From Rhizobium sp. L51/94 (GTDB lineage Bacteria; Pseudomonadota; Alphaproteobacteria; Rhizobiales; Rhizobiaceae): a stretch of 64,000 bases of DNA. A model generated the notes under the pieces. That model saw only the letters and a list, made by a program, of their open reading frames with translations. It was not told the origin of the DNA and searched no databases. This document shows positions 8,584 to 16,506 of this stretch, piece after piece. The DNA lies in NCBI RefSeq assembly GCF_019355555.1, contig NZ_CP072141.1, forward strand, positions 862,001 to 926,000, written 5' to 3'. A program made the translations under genes and the position numbers. The stretch's first letter is position 1. Each line of letters starts with the position of its first letter.

Positions 8584-9972
8584 TTATGCCGCCAGGGCGT
8601 CGAGGATCCGGATCCAGGAGCGTATGCCCTTGTGATAGGAGGCGAGCTCATACTTCTCGTTCGGCGAATGAATACGGTCGTCGTTCAGGCCGAACCCGAC
8701 CAGCAACGACTCCATGCCGAGCATCTTCTGGAAATCGCCGACGATGGGAATGGAGCCGCCCATGCCGATGACGACAGCAGGCTTCGGCCACTCGTCAGAG
8801 AGGGCTGCCTTCGCCTTGTTGAGCAGCGCCGATTCATAAGATAGTTGAATGCCCGGAGACCCGCCGTGACCGTGAAATTCAACGGAGCAATCGGCCGGGA
8901 TCTTCGACTTTACATAAGCGCGGAAACTGTCGCGGATGGCTGCCGGGTTCTGGTCGCCGACCAGCCGGAAGGATATCTTGGCGGATGCCTTCGAGGCGAT
9001 GACGGTCTTGAAGCCGTCGCCCGTATAGCCACCGGTGATGCCGTTGACCTCTGCTGTCGGACGCGCCCAGGTCAGTTCCAGAGCGGAGCGCCCCTTTTCG
9101 CCTGATGGGATCGACAGTCCGATTTCGCCCAGCAGCTTTTCCGCCGAGGCGTCGAGCTTTTCCCAGCTTGCCTTGATATCGGCAGGCGTCTCGTTGACGC
9201 CGTTGTAGAAGCCCGGAAGCGTGACCCTGCCGGTTGCGTCATGCAGGCCGGCGACGATGTCGGCGAGGATATGGATCGGATTTGCGGCAAGTCCGCCGAA
9301 CATACCGGAATGCAGATCGCGGTCTGCGGCCGTGACGACGATCTCATCGCCGACCAATCCGCGCAGGCCGGCGGCAATTGCCGGCGTTTCGGCATCCCAC
9401 ATGCCGGTATCACAGACGAGCGCGTAGTCTGCCGTCAGTTCCGCGGCATTGGCCTCGAGGAAAGGTTTCAGCGATGGCGAGCCTGATTCCTCTTCGCCTT
9501 CGAATAGGATGGTGATGCGGCATGGAAGCGCGCCGTTGATGTCCTTGTACGCCCGGCAGGCTTCAACGAAGGTCATTAGCTGGCCTTTGTCGTCCGACGT
9601 GCCACGGCCGGTGATGACCTTGCGACCATTGCCGATCTCCTTGATGGCTGGCGAGAAAGGGTCGTTCTCCCAGAGCTCGATCGGGTCGACTGGCTGCACG
9701 TCGTAGTGACCGTAGAACAGCAGGTGCGGCGCACCGGCACTGGCGCCTGCGTGGTGCGCGACGACCATCGGATGGCCGGGAGTATCGCGAACCGAGGCTT
9801 CGAAGCCGATAGAGACCAGATAGGCCGTAAGCCACTCTGCCGCCTTGCGGCATTCCGGCTTGAATGCAGGATCGGTCGAAATCGACTTGATCCTGAGCAG
9901 TTCGAACAGCTTGTCGAGGCTGGTGGGCAGGTTCTGGTCGGCGCGGTCGAGAATGGGGGATATGGCAGTCAT
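8584..9972 (-). CDS. M20 family metallopeptidase (dipeptidase/carboxypeptidase type)
   Basis: Di-zinc exopeptidase or amidohydrolase of the ArgE/DapE/CPG2 group. Metal ligands and catalytic residues are visible: FYGHYDVQPVDP (first His and Asp), GRGTSDDKGQ (bridging Asp), EGEEESGSPSL (catalytic Glu-Glu) and the late ligand region GMGGSIPIVGDF. Length is 462 aa from the ATG at 9972, which has AGAAGGA just upstream; 13 codons of open frame further upstream are not needed. It is a paralogue of the M20 gene at 56763-58142. Likely a cytosolic peptidase with an unknown peptide or N-acyl substrate. Confidence 0.9.
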   Translation of the reverse strand: MTAISPILDRADQNLPTSLDKLFELLRIKSISTDPAFKPECRKAAEWLTAYLVSIGFEASVRDTPGHPMVVAHHAGASAGAPHLLFYGHYDVQPVDPIELWENDPFSPAIKEIGNGRKVITGRGTSDDKGQLMTFVEACRAYKDINGALPCRITILFEGEEESGSPSLKPFLEANAAELTADYALVCDTGMWDAETPAIAAGLRGLVGDEIVVTAADRDLHSGMFGGLAANPIHILADIVAGLHDATGRVTLPGFYNGVNETPADIKASWEKLDASAEKLLGEIGLSIPSGEKGRSALELTWARPTAEVNGITGGYTGDGFKTVIASKASAKISFRLVGDQNPAAIRDSFRAYVKSKIPADCSVEFHGHGGSPGIQLSYESALLNKAKAALSDEWPKPAVVIGMGGSIPIVGDFQKMLGMESLLVGFGLNDDRIHSPNEKYELASYHKGIRSWIRILDALAA

Positions 9973-10091
9973 GGATGGTCCTTCTTCCGATTTGGAGAGA
10001 CGATAGACCAAAGCGGGGGGTGTTTCGAGCCGAAATCGGCTGTGTGTTCGATCGTAGCGGTCAGCGAAATGTCAAAGAGCTGCGATCGCCG

Positions 10092-10523
10092 CTAGAGGCG
10101 CTTGGCATTGTCGAGGACGCGCCGAATATATTCCAGCAGCAACTCACGCTCGAAGACCCTGAAACCTTTGAAGAGATCCTGGTCTGCAGCCATGGCTGCA
10201 TCGACCGCGTCTTGCTGCATGGCAGATCCCTTTTCCGTCAGGTAGACGAGCTGAGCCCGCTTGTCGGAAGGATGAGGCTTGCGCTCGATCAGTTGATCGC
10301 GCTCCATGCGCGAAAGCGTGTTTGCCATGGTGGCCTGTTCGATGTCGACGCGCTCCAGCAGTTGCTTCTGCGTCAGGCCATCCTCGGCCCACAATTCGAC
10401 CAGGATTGGAAACTGTCCGGGAGAAAAGCCGATTCCTGCCGCCCGCTGTTGCAAGGAGCGACTGAAACCCTTCGCAAGCTGGCTCGCAAGGTAGGCTGCG
10501 GAGTCTGTCCGACTATATCCCAT
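10092..10523 (-). CDS. MarR-family transcriptional regulator
   Basis: A 143-aa winged-helix protein. The recognition region LTQKQLLERVDIEQATMANTL and the wing DQLIERKPHPSDKRAQLVYL are typical for MarR, flanked by helices for dimerisation. It precedes the M20 peptidase gene on the same strand, with 119 bp between them. From memory, a marR-like gene occupies the same position next to AbcR and polA in Sinorhizobium. Its target and ligand are unknown. Confidence 0.88.
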   Translation of the reverse strand: MGYSRTDSAAYLASQLAKGFSRSLQQRAAGIGFSPGQFPILVELWAEDGLTQKQLLERVDIEQATMANTLSRMERDQLIERKPHPSDKRAQLVYLTEKGSAMQQDAVDAAMAADQDLFKGFRVFERELLLEYIRRVLDNAKRL

Positions 10524-10616
10524 GACGTGTGCTTATGCGCAATTTCAAGCCGAAACAACGCGTAAATCGCCGGCGAGGGTCTTAGCCGAGCGGGTTGTTG
10601 CACTGTCTGCTTCGAT

Positions 10617-10740
10617 GGAAAAAGCCGCCATGGCCTGGAGGGAAACCATGGCGGCTAAAAATAGGGACAAAGGCCCGGAGAGGGGGGAAGGCCTTTGTCC
10701 AAGTCTGATGCGGCAGGGGACATGCCAGCGACCAGACCCG
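10617..10740 (-). ncRNA. AbcR-like (alpha-r15) trans-acting sRNA between marR and polA
   Basis: Read on the minus strand this 124-nt stretch folds into three hairpins. Hairpin 1 is 10703-10737 with loop TGTCCCC; hairpin 2 is 10665-10700, a perfect 11-bp stem (GGACAAAGGCC) with a very C-rich loop; hairpin 3 is 10623-10656, a perfect 11-bp stem (AGCCGCCATGG), followed directly by TTTTT, i.e. a rho-independent terminator. Size, three-hairpin fold, C-rich exposed loops and the marR-polA location fit the rhizobial AbcR sRNAs that repress ABC transporter mRNAs with Hfq. AbcR usually occurs as a tandem pair in relatives; I find only one copy here. The 5' end is approximate and I see no convincing promoter hexamers. 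The rest of the 399-bp marR-polA gap holds the two gene promoters and a weak inverted repeat (CGTTAC/GTAACG, 10817-10834). Confidence 0.7.
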
Positions 10741-10922
10741 CGACGTTTGTTAAGCGCCGGCGAGGGAGAAATGCTAATTCAAATACGGCTTTTCAAGGGA
10801 ACCGTTTCGTCGGCGCCGTTACAAATCGGTAACGTTTCGGTGACGCCGGGCACTGCATCCCTCAGCGAAAAGCAGGCAACGCGGTCTGGACCTCGGGCAT
10901 GCCGCAGGCTATCCATTCCGGC

Positions 10923-13916
10923 ATGAAAAATGGTGATCATCTCTTCCTCGTCGATGGCTCGGGCTTCATTTTCCGCGCCTTCCACGCCATTCCGCCGCTC
11001 AACCGCAAATCCGATGGTTTGCCGGTGAATGCCGTGTCGGGATTTTGCAACATGCTGTGGAAGTTGCTGCGTGACGCGCGCAACACCGATGTCGGGGTGA
11101 CGCCCACCCATTTTGCCGTCATCTTCGACTATTCCTCAAAGACGTTCCGCAACGATCTATACCATCTCTACAAAGCCAACCGCTCGGCACCGCCCGAGGA
11201 CCTGGTGCCGCAGTTCGGTCTGATCCGCGAGGCGACCCGCGCCTTTAATCTTCCGTGCATCGAAACTGAAGGTTTCGAGGCCGACGACATCATCGCCACC
11301 TATGCGCGGCTGGCAGAGGCCACCGGCGCCGATGTCACCATCATCTCGTCCGACAAGGACCTGATGCAGTTGGTGACGCCCAATGTGCATATGTACGATG
11401 CCATGAAGGACAAGCAGATCGGCATTCCCGATGTCGTCGAGAAATGGGGCGTCGCGCCTGAAAAGATGATCGACCTGCAGGCGCTGACCGGTGATTCCAC
11501 CGACAACGTGCCGGGCATTCCGGGGATCGGTCCGAAGACCGCAGCCCAGCTTCTGGAAGAATTCGGCGATCTCGAAACGCTGCTGTCGCGGGCCGGCGAG
11601 ATCAAGCAGCAGAAACGCCGCGAAAGTATCATTGCCAATGCCGATCTCGCACGGCTGTCGCGCCAGCTGGTCGAACTGCGCACCGACGTACCGCTCGACG
11701 TACCCCTCGAGGATCTGACACTCGAGCCGCAGGATGGCCCGAAACTCATCGCCTTCCTGAAGGCCATGGAATTCACCTCGCTGACCCGCCGCGTCGCCGA
11801 TGCGACCGGCGCGAATGCTGCAGGCATCGAGGCGGCGGTCGTCGCGGTCGAGCTGGTTGCCGAGGCTCACGGCCCCGACATGGACACGCTCGCCTCCGCC
11901 ACCGAGGGGGAGCGCTCCGAAGAGACGATCAAGTCGTCGCCCACCGACCCGCTGGCAGTCGAGGCGCCGCATCGGGGTGCAACGCCTACCGATCTTGCCA
12001 GGAGCCGGGCAGAAAGTTTCGCCGCCGCCAAACTCGATGCCTCTGCCTATGTCACCATCCGAGACCTCCCAACGCTCTCGAACTGGATTGCCGCCTGTCG
12101 CGAAACCGGCCTGGTCGCCTTCGATACCGAGACCACCTCGATCGATGTCATGCAGGCGGATCTGGTCGGTTTCTCGCTTGCCTACGCCGATCCCGCCGAT
12201 GCGTCGGGCCTCACCATCCACGCCGCGTATGTGCCGCTTGCCCACAAGACCGGCAGCGAGGATCTGTTCAGCGACGGCGTCAAGCTGGCGCCGGACCAGA
12301 TACCCATGGACGATGCACTGGCCCTGCTGAAGGGACTGCTGGAGGACCCGTCCGTCCTCAAGGTAGCCCAGAACCTCAAATACGATTACCTGCTGATGAA
12401 GCGCTATGGCATCATCACCCGGGGGTTTGACGACACCATGCTGATGTCCTACGTGCTCGATGCCGGTGCCACGACCCATGGCATGGACACGCTGTCCGAG
12501 CGCTGGCTCGGGCACAAGCCCATCGCCTTCAAGGATGTCGCCGGCAGCGGCAAGTCGCTCGTCACCTTCGACCGTGTCGCCATCGACAAGGCCACGGCCT
12601 ATGCCGCCGAGGATGCCGATGTGACGCTGCGGCTGTGGATGGTGCTGAAGCCGCGCCTCGCCGCGCAGAAACTGACCTCGGTCTATGAGCGCCTGGAGCG
12701 GCCGCTCGTGCCGGTGCTCGCCCGCATGGAAGAGCGCGGCATCACCGTCGATCGCCAGATCCTGTCACGGCTCTCCGGCGAACTTGCCCAGAAGGCGGCA
12801 GCCTTCGAGGACGAGATCTATGAACTGGCCGGCGAGCGCTTCAACATCGGCTCGCCCAAGCAGCTCGGCGATATCCTGTTCGGGAAGATGGGCCTTGCCG
12901 GTGGCGGCAAGACCAAGACCGGACAGTGGTCCACCTCGGCAAGCGTGCTCGAGGATCTGGCCGCCGAGGGCCTGCCGCTGCCGCGCAAGATTGTCGACTG
13001 GCGCCAGTTGACCAAGCTGAAGTCGACCTACACCGACGCGCTGCCAGGCTACATCCACCCCCTGACCAAACGCGTCCACACATCCTACTCGCTGGCCGCG
13101 ACCACCACCGGCCGGCTATCCTCGTCCGAGCCGAACCTGCAAAATATTCCGGTGCGCACCGTCGAAGGCCGCAAGATCCGCACGGCTTTCGTTTCGACAC
13201 CCGGCCACAAGCTGCTGTCGGCCGATTACAGCCAGATCGAGCTGCGCGTGTTGGCCCATGTCGCCAACATTCCGCAACTGACCCAGGCGTTTTCCGACGG
13301 CGTGGACATCCATGCGATGACGGCCTCCGAGATGTTCGGTGTGCCGGTCGAGGGCATGCCGTCGGACGTGCGCCGTCGCGCCAAGGCGATCAACTTCGGC
13401 ATCATTTACGGCATCTCAGCCTTCGGCCTTGCCAACCAGCTTTCAATCGAGCGCTCCGAGGCCGGTGAATACATCAAGCGCTACTTCGAGCGCTTCCCCG
13501 GCATCAAGGACTATATGGAGGCCACCAAGGCCTATGCCCGTGACAAGGGCTATGTCGAGACCATCTTCGGCCGCCTCATCCATTATCCGGAAATTCGCTC
13601 GTCCAATCCTTCGATGCGCGCTTTCAACGAACGCGCCGCCATCAACGCACCGATCCAGGGCTCGGCCGCAGACGTTATCAGGCGTGCGATGATCCAGATC
13701 GAGCCGGCATTGGCTGAAGCCGGGCTCGGCGAGCGCGTCCGCATGCTGCTGCAGGTCCATGACGAATTGATTTTCGAAGTGGAGGATGGCGATGTCGAGC
13801 GGACCCAGCCGGTCATCGTCTCCGTCATGGAAAATGCTGCCATGCCGGCCGTCGAGATGAGCGTGCCGCTTAAGGTCGATGCGCGTGCTGCCGACAACTG
13901 GGACGAAGCCCACTAG
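10923..13916 (+). CDS. polA: DNA polymerase I
   Basis: Repairs DNA and replaces Okazaki primers. Three domains are in order: an N-terminal 5'-nuclease (HLFLVDGSGFIFRAFHAIPP, then GFEADDIIATYARLA, SSDKDLMQLV and GDSTDNVPGIPGIGPKTA), a 3'-5' exonuclease whose DTET motif is intact (VAFDTETTSID, about residue 405), and the polymerase domain with motif A SADYSQIELRVLAH, the O-helix RRRAKAINFGIIYG and motif C LLQVHDEL. A roughly 70-residue Ala/Glu-rich linker (about residues 300-375) separates the first two domains. I start at ATG 10923 (997 aa), where homology to other PolA proteins begins; an ATG 8 codons earlier is possible. It converges on phnN. Confidence 0.96.
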   Translation: MKNGDHLFLVDGSGFIFRAFHAIPPLNRKSDGLPVNAVSGFCNMLWKLLRDARNTDVGVTPTHFAVIFDYSSKTFRNDLYHLYKANRSAPPEDLVPQFGLIREATRAFNLPCIETEGFEADDIIATYARLAEATGADVTIISSDKDLMQLVTPNVHMYDAMKDKQIGIPDVVEKWGVAPEKMIDLQALTGDSTDNVPGIPGIGPKTAAQLLEEFGDLETLLSRAGEIKQQKRRESIIANADLARLSRQLVELRTDVPLDVPLEDLTLEPQDGPKLIAFLKAMEFTSLTRRVADATGANAAGIEAAVVAVELVAEAHGPDMDTLASATEGERSEETIKSSPTDPLAVEAPHRGATPTDLARSRAESFAAAKLDASAYVTIRDLPTLSNWIAACRETGLVAFDTETTSIDVMQADLVGFSLAYADPADASGLTIHAAYVPLAHKTGSEDLFSDGVKLAPDQIPMDDALALLKGLLEDPSVLKVAQNLKYDYLLMKRYGIITRGFDDTMLMSYVLDAGATTHGMDTLSERWLGHKPIAFKDVAGSGKSLVTFDRVAIDKATAYAAEDADVTLRLWMVLKPRLAAQKLTSVYERLERPLVPVLARMEERGITVDRQILSRLSGELAQKAAAFEDEIYELAGERFNIGSPKQLGDILFGKMGLAGGGKTKTGQWSTSASVLEDLAAEGLPLPRKIVDWRQLTKLKSTYTDALPGYIHPLTKRVHTSYSLAATTTGRLSSSEPNLQNIPVRTVEGRKIRTAFVSTPGHKLLSADYSQIELRVLAHVANIPQLTQAFSDGVDIHAMTASEMFGVPVEGMPSDVRRRAKAINFGIIYGISAFGLANQLSIERSEAGEYIKRYFERFPGIKDYMEATKAYARDKGYVETIFGRLIHYPEIRSSNPSMRAFNERAAINAPIQGSAADVIRRAMIQIEPALAEAGLGERVRMLLQVHDELIFEVEDGDVERTQPVIVSVMENAAMPAVEMSVPLKVDARAADNWDEAH

Positions 13917-13933
13917 CAGAACCGGACTTGCTG

Positions 13934-14536
13934 TCAGCCGCGGAGTATTGCCTCGAGCGCATCGATCATCGCATGCGTCGCGGCATCCAGCGTGCCGCTG
14001 TTGTCGATGGTGACGACATCGAAGTCGCCTTGCACGGTCAGCGATCCGCGTTCCAGGCGCTTCAGGATGTCCGCACGGGTTTCACGTCCGCGCGCTTCCA
14101 GACGCTCTGCCAGCACCTCCGGCCGGGCTGTGACGTTGATGATCGTCAGTCTCGGGAAGGCAGCCTTGAAGCGATCGAGTACCGACCGCGAGCCGTTGGC
14201 GATGACGATATTGCCCTGTGCCAGTTCCTGGCGAACGGCGGCCGGAATCCCGTATTTCAGGCCATGTGCATCCCAGGATATGGCAAAACTGCCGGCCCTT
14301 TCCATCGCGTCGAACCCGCCCTCGGAGACGCTGACATGGTCCTCGCCACCCGCGTCGGCGCCGCGTGTGATGACGCGTCTCGCAAAGTGCACATCCGTCC
14401 GTCCGTCAAAATATTCTGCGGCGCGGCCGATCAGCGTGTCCTTGCCGGCGCCGCTTGGGCCGACCACCACCACCATCATGCCTGTTGCGGTCGGCGCGGC
14501 ATTGCCGGTCTGCGGATTGGCCTCAAGCTCGGCCAT
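13934..14536 (-). CDS. phnN: Ribose 1,5-bisphosphate phosphokinase
   Basis: Phosphorylates ribose 1,5-bisphosphate to PRPP, the last step that returns phosphonate-derived ribose to metabolism. The Walker A loop GPSGAGKDT lies near residue 25 and the fold is guanylate-kinase-like (YFDGRTDVHFARRVITR; GLKYGIP; GSRSVLDRFKAAFP). The ATG at 14536 shares its A with the phnM stop (TGATG), so I choose it over a start 9 codons upstream; the product is 200 aa. Last gene of the DUF1045-phnM-phnN unit, convergent with polA. Confidence 0.92.
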   Translation of the reverse strand: MAELEANPQTGNAAPTATGMMVVVVGPSGAGKDTLIGRAAEYFDGRTDVHFARRVITRGADAGGEDHVSVSEGGFDAMERAGSFAISWDAHGLKYGIPAAVRQELAQGNIVIANGSRSVLDRFKAAFPRLTIINVTARPEVLAERLEARGRETRADILKRLERGSLTVQGDFDVVTIDNSGTLDAATHAMIDALEAILRG

Positions 14537-15675
14537 CAGGCGATCCTTCGTCCTTCGCGCCAAATCGCGCGTGTCACAGGCACGCCGGTATCGCGGCGCA
14601 CTCGCACGAGGTCTGCGCGCAGTCCGACCGCGATGCGGCCCCGGTCGTCGAGGCTGACGGTGCGGGCAGGGGTTGCCGTCACCATCGCAATCGCCTTCGG
14701 CAGCGAGATCGACTCGACCTCGTCGGCCAGTATGAACGGTGCATGCAGCAGGCTGAACGGCACGTAATCCGACGACAGCACGTCGAGTACGCCGAGCTCT
14801 GCCAGGTCCCGTGCGGCGATATTGCCGGAATGCGACATGCCGCGGACGATGTTCGGCGCTCCCATCAATACGCTCATGCCGGCAGCATGCGAGGCTTTGG
14901 CGGCCTCCACGCTGGTCGGAAACTCTGCCAGACGGACACCATAGGCAACGGCCTCATCGACATGTTCGAGCGTCGCATCGTCATGGCTGGCAATGGTGAT
15001 GCCGCGCTCGTGGCAGATCTTGGTGATGGCGTCGCGGTGCGGCGTCGAATACTTGGCCGACTCCTCGAGGCGCTTGGCAATGAAGACCGCAAAAGCCTCG
15101 TCAGTCAGGCCGCGCTTCTTCTGGTAGTAGAAGATGTACTTGTCCATCGTCTGGAACTGTCGCTGGCCGGGCGCATGATCCATCAGCGACACGAGGCGAA
15201 CCGCGTTGTCCTGCTGGAAGTCGGCAAAATGCTCGAGTACGTTTTGCGAAGACACCTCGCAGCGCAGGTGGATCAGATGGTCGGCCCGCAGCCGCCCGTC
15301 GTTCTGTGCCGCCTCGATGGCATCGGCCATGTCACGCATCTCGCCGTGGTCGAAGCCGTCATCCTCGTCGGAGCCCATGCGCAGGCAGTCGAACACGGTG
15401 GTTATGCCCGAAGTGACGATCTGCGCATCGTGCGCCTGTATGGCCGCCGTCTTGTTCCATCGCACGCCAGGCCGCGGCGAGTAATGGGACTCCAGATGGT
15501 CGGTATGCAGTTCCACAAGGCCTGGCATCAGATAATCGCCCTCGAAATCCTCTCCGACAGCGGACGCTCCCTCGGAGATCTCGGCGATCTTGCCGTCGCG
15601 GATGATCACTGTGCCCGACACGATCTGGTCTTCGAGAATGATACGGGCATTGGAGAGGATGGTTTCCTGGGACAT
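14536..15675 (-). CDS. phnM: Alpha-D-ribose 1-methylphosphonate 5-triphosphate diphosphatase
   Basis: Removes pyrophosphate from the ribose-phosphonate triphosphate made by PhnI/GHL, giving the substrate of the C-P lyase PhnJ. Amidohydrolase-fold protein with metal-binding motif LVELHTDHLESHYSPRPGV near residues 55-75 and GITIASHDDATLEHV. I start at ATG 15675 (379 aa, standard family length); 54 extra upstream codons would be Pro/Ser-rich and overlap DUF1045. Gap to DUF1045 is 13 bp and it shares one base with phnN. Confidence 0.94.
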   Translation of the reverse strand: MSQETILSNARIILEDQIVSGTVIIRDGKIAEISEGASAVGEDFEGDYLMPGLVELHTDHLESHYSPRPGVRWNKTAAIQAHDAQIVTSGITTVFDCLRMGSDEDDGFDHGEMRDMADAIEAAQNDGRLRADHLIHLRCEVSSQNVLEHFADFQQDNAVRLVSLMDHAPGQRQFQTMDKYIFYYQKKRGLTDEAFAVFIAKRLEESAKYSTPHRDAITKICHERGITIASHDDATLEHVDEAVAYGVRLAEFPTSVEAAKASHAAGMSVLMGAPNIVRGMSHSGNIAARDLAELGVLDVLSSDYVPFSLLHAPFILADEVESISLPKAIAMVTATPARTVSLDDRGRIAVGLRADLVRVRRDTGVPVTRAIWREGRRIA

Positions 15676-15688
15676 GTCAGACGGTCTT

Positions 15689-16384
15689 TCAGCTTGCAGC
15701 GTGGGCGAGGGGTAACCAGGCGCGGACGGTAAATGGCGCGCCGCGTGTCTCTTCGACGAAGACGGCGAGGCCGGAGATGGGAAGGGGGCGGCCAATATAA
15801 TCGGCAAATTTGTCGCCAAGCACGGTCCTGAACGCATCCTGGCGCTCGGGCGACACCTGGCCGGTCAGGGTCATGTGGAAACGAAACTGCTCCATGACAT
15901 AGGGATAGCCCCAGCGAAGCAGATTGGCGCGGTGGGCGTCATCGAGTTGTTCAGGCTTGCGGCGGGCAATATCTGCCTCCGACAACGCGGCGCGGAAGGG
16001 CTCGAACGAGCGCACGACGTCGGCGGAGAACTCCTGCAGCGTCGGATACAGATCGCCCGGTACCAGCGCAAAGAAGCGCCCGAGCTGGCCTAGAACAAGC
16101 TTCGGCAGCGTGAACGTCGGCGTTTTCGCAGCAAATTCGGCAGCCACTTCCAGAAGATCGCGCTCGGTGACAGAGCTGGCAAGCTCGAAAGGCGCCTTCA
16201 GCGTGGCATGAAAACCGTAGCGGCGAGGATCTTCCGTTATCGCCACCCGCTCGTCCGCGTTGATATCACCGGCATCTGCTGCCGGAAACGTCTCGCCGGT
16301 AAACGCATCGCGGCCAAGCCAGCGACTGGCCGCCGTCGTCAGCGGATCGTCATGCGGCGGCGTGAAGTAGAGGGCGTAGCGCAA
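15689..16384 (-). CDS. DUF1045 phosphonate-metabolism protein, 2H phosphoesterase fold
   Basis: A 231-aa protein of a family found in alphaproteobacterial phn clusters (DUF1045). It carries two H-x-T motifs, GFHATLKAPF near residue 60 and FRFHMTLTGQV near residue 170, the pair that defines 2H phosphoesterases. No phnP homologue is visible in this window, so a role as the missing 5-phosphoribosyl 1,2-cyclic phosphodiesterase is attractive; that is my inference, not shown by sequence. The start is TTG with AAGGA 8 nt upstream. It opens the DUF1045-phnM-phnN unit, 122 bp after phnE2. Confidence 0.88.
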   Translation of the reverse strand: MRYALYFTPPHDDPLTTAASRWLGRDAFTGETFPAADAGDINADERVAITEDPRRYGFHATLKAPFELASSVTERDLLEVAAEFAAKTPTFTLPKLVLGQLGRFFALVPGDLYPTLQEFSADVVRSFEPFRAALSEADIARRKPEQLDDAHRANLLRWGYPYVMEQFRFHMTLTGQVSPERQDAFRTVLGDKFADYIGRPLPISGLAVFVEETRGAPFTVRAWLPLAHAAS

Positions 16385-16469
16385 GTGGCCATCCTTGGGT
16401 CATGCGGGGAGCGCACAGTGACGTGATTTTTCCACCGACGGCAAGATGGTTCTGCGCTAAAAGATTTCC

Positions 16470-16487
16470 GTGACAGAATGATGATCA
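16470..16487 (-). promoter_or_regulatory. Weak candidate Pho box upstream of DUF1045-phnMN
   Basis: Read on the minus strand: TGATCAT-CATT-CTGTCAC, two direct half-sites 11 bp apart, about 12 of 18 matches to the PhoB consensus CTGTCATAAATCTGTCAT by my count; the second half-site matches 6 of 7. It lies 85 bp before the DUF1045 start in the 122-bp gap after phnE2. One half-site is poor. Confidence 0.35.
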
Positions 16488-16506
16488 AACGCGCGGTATG
16501 CCGTCT

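Noticed and set aside
10817..10834. CGTTAC/GTAACG inverted repeat upstream of polA as an operator
   Set aside because: Arms of only 6 bp with no regulator or promoter context; could easily occur by chance in this region.
11157..12515. Long antisense open frame (about 450 codons) within polA
   Set aside because: It is a by-product of the codon bias of polA at high G+C; no ribosome site, no family similarity, and the plus-strand protein is complete and conserved over the same bases.
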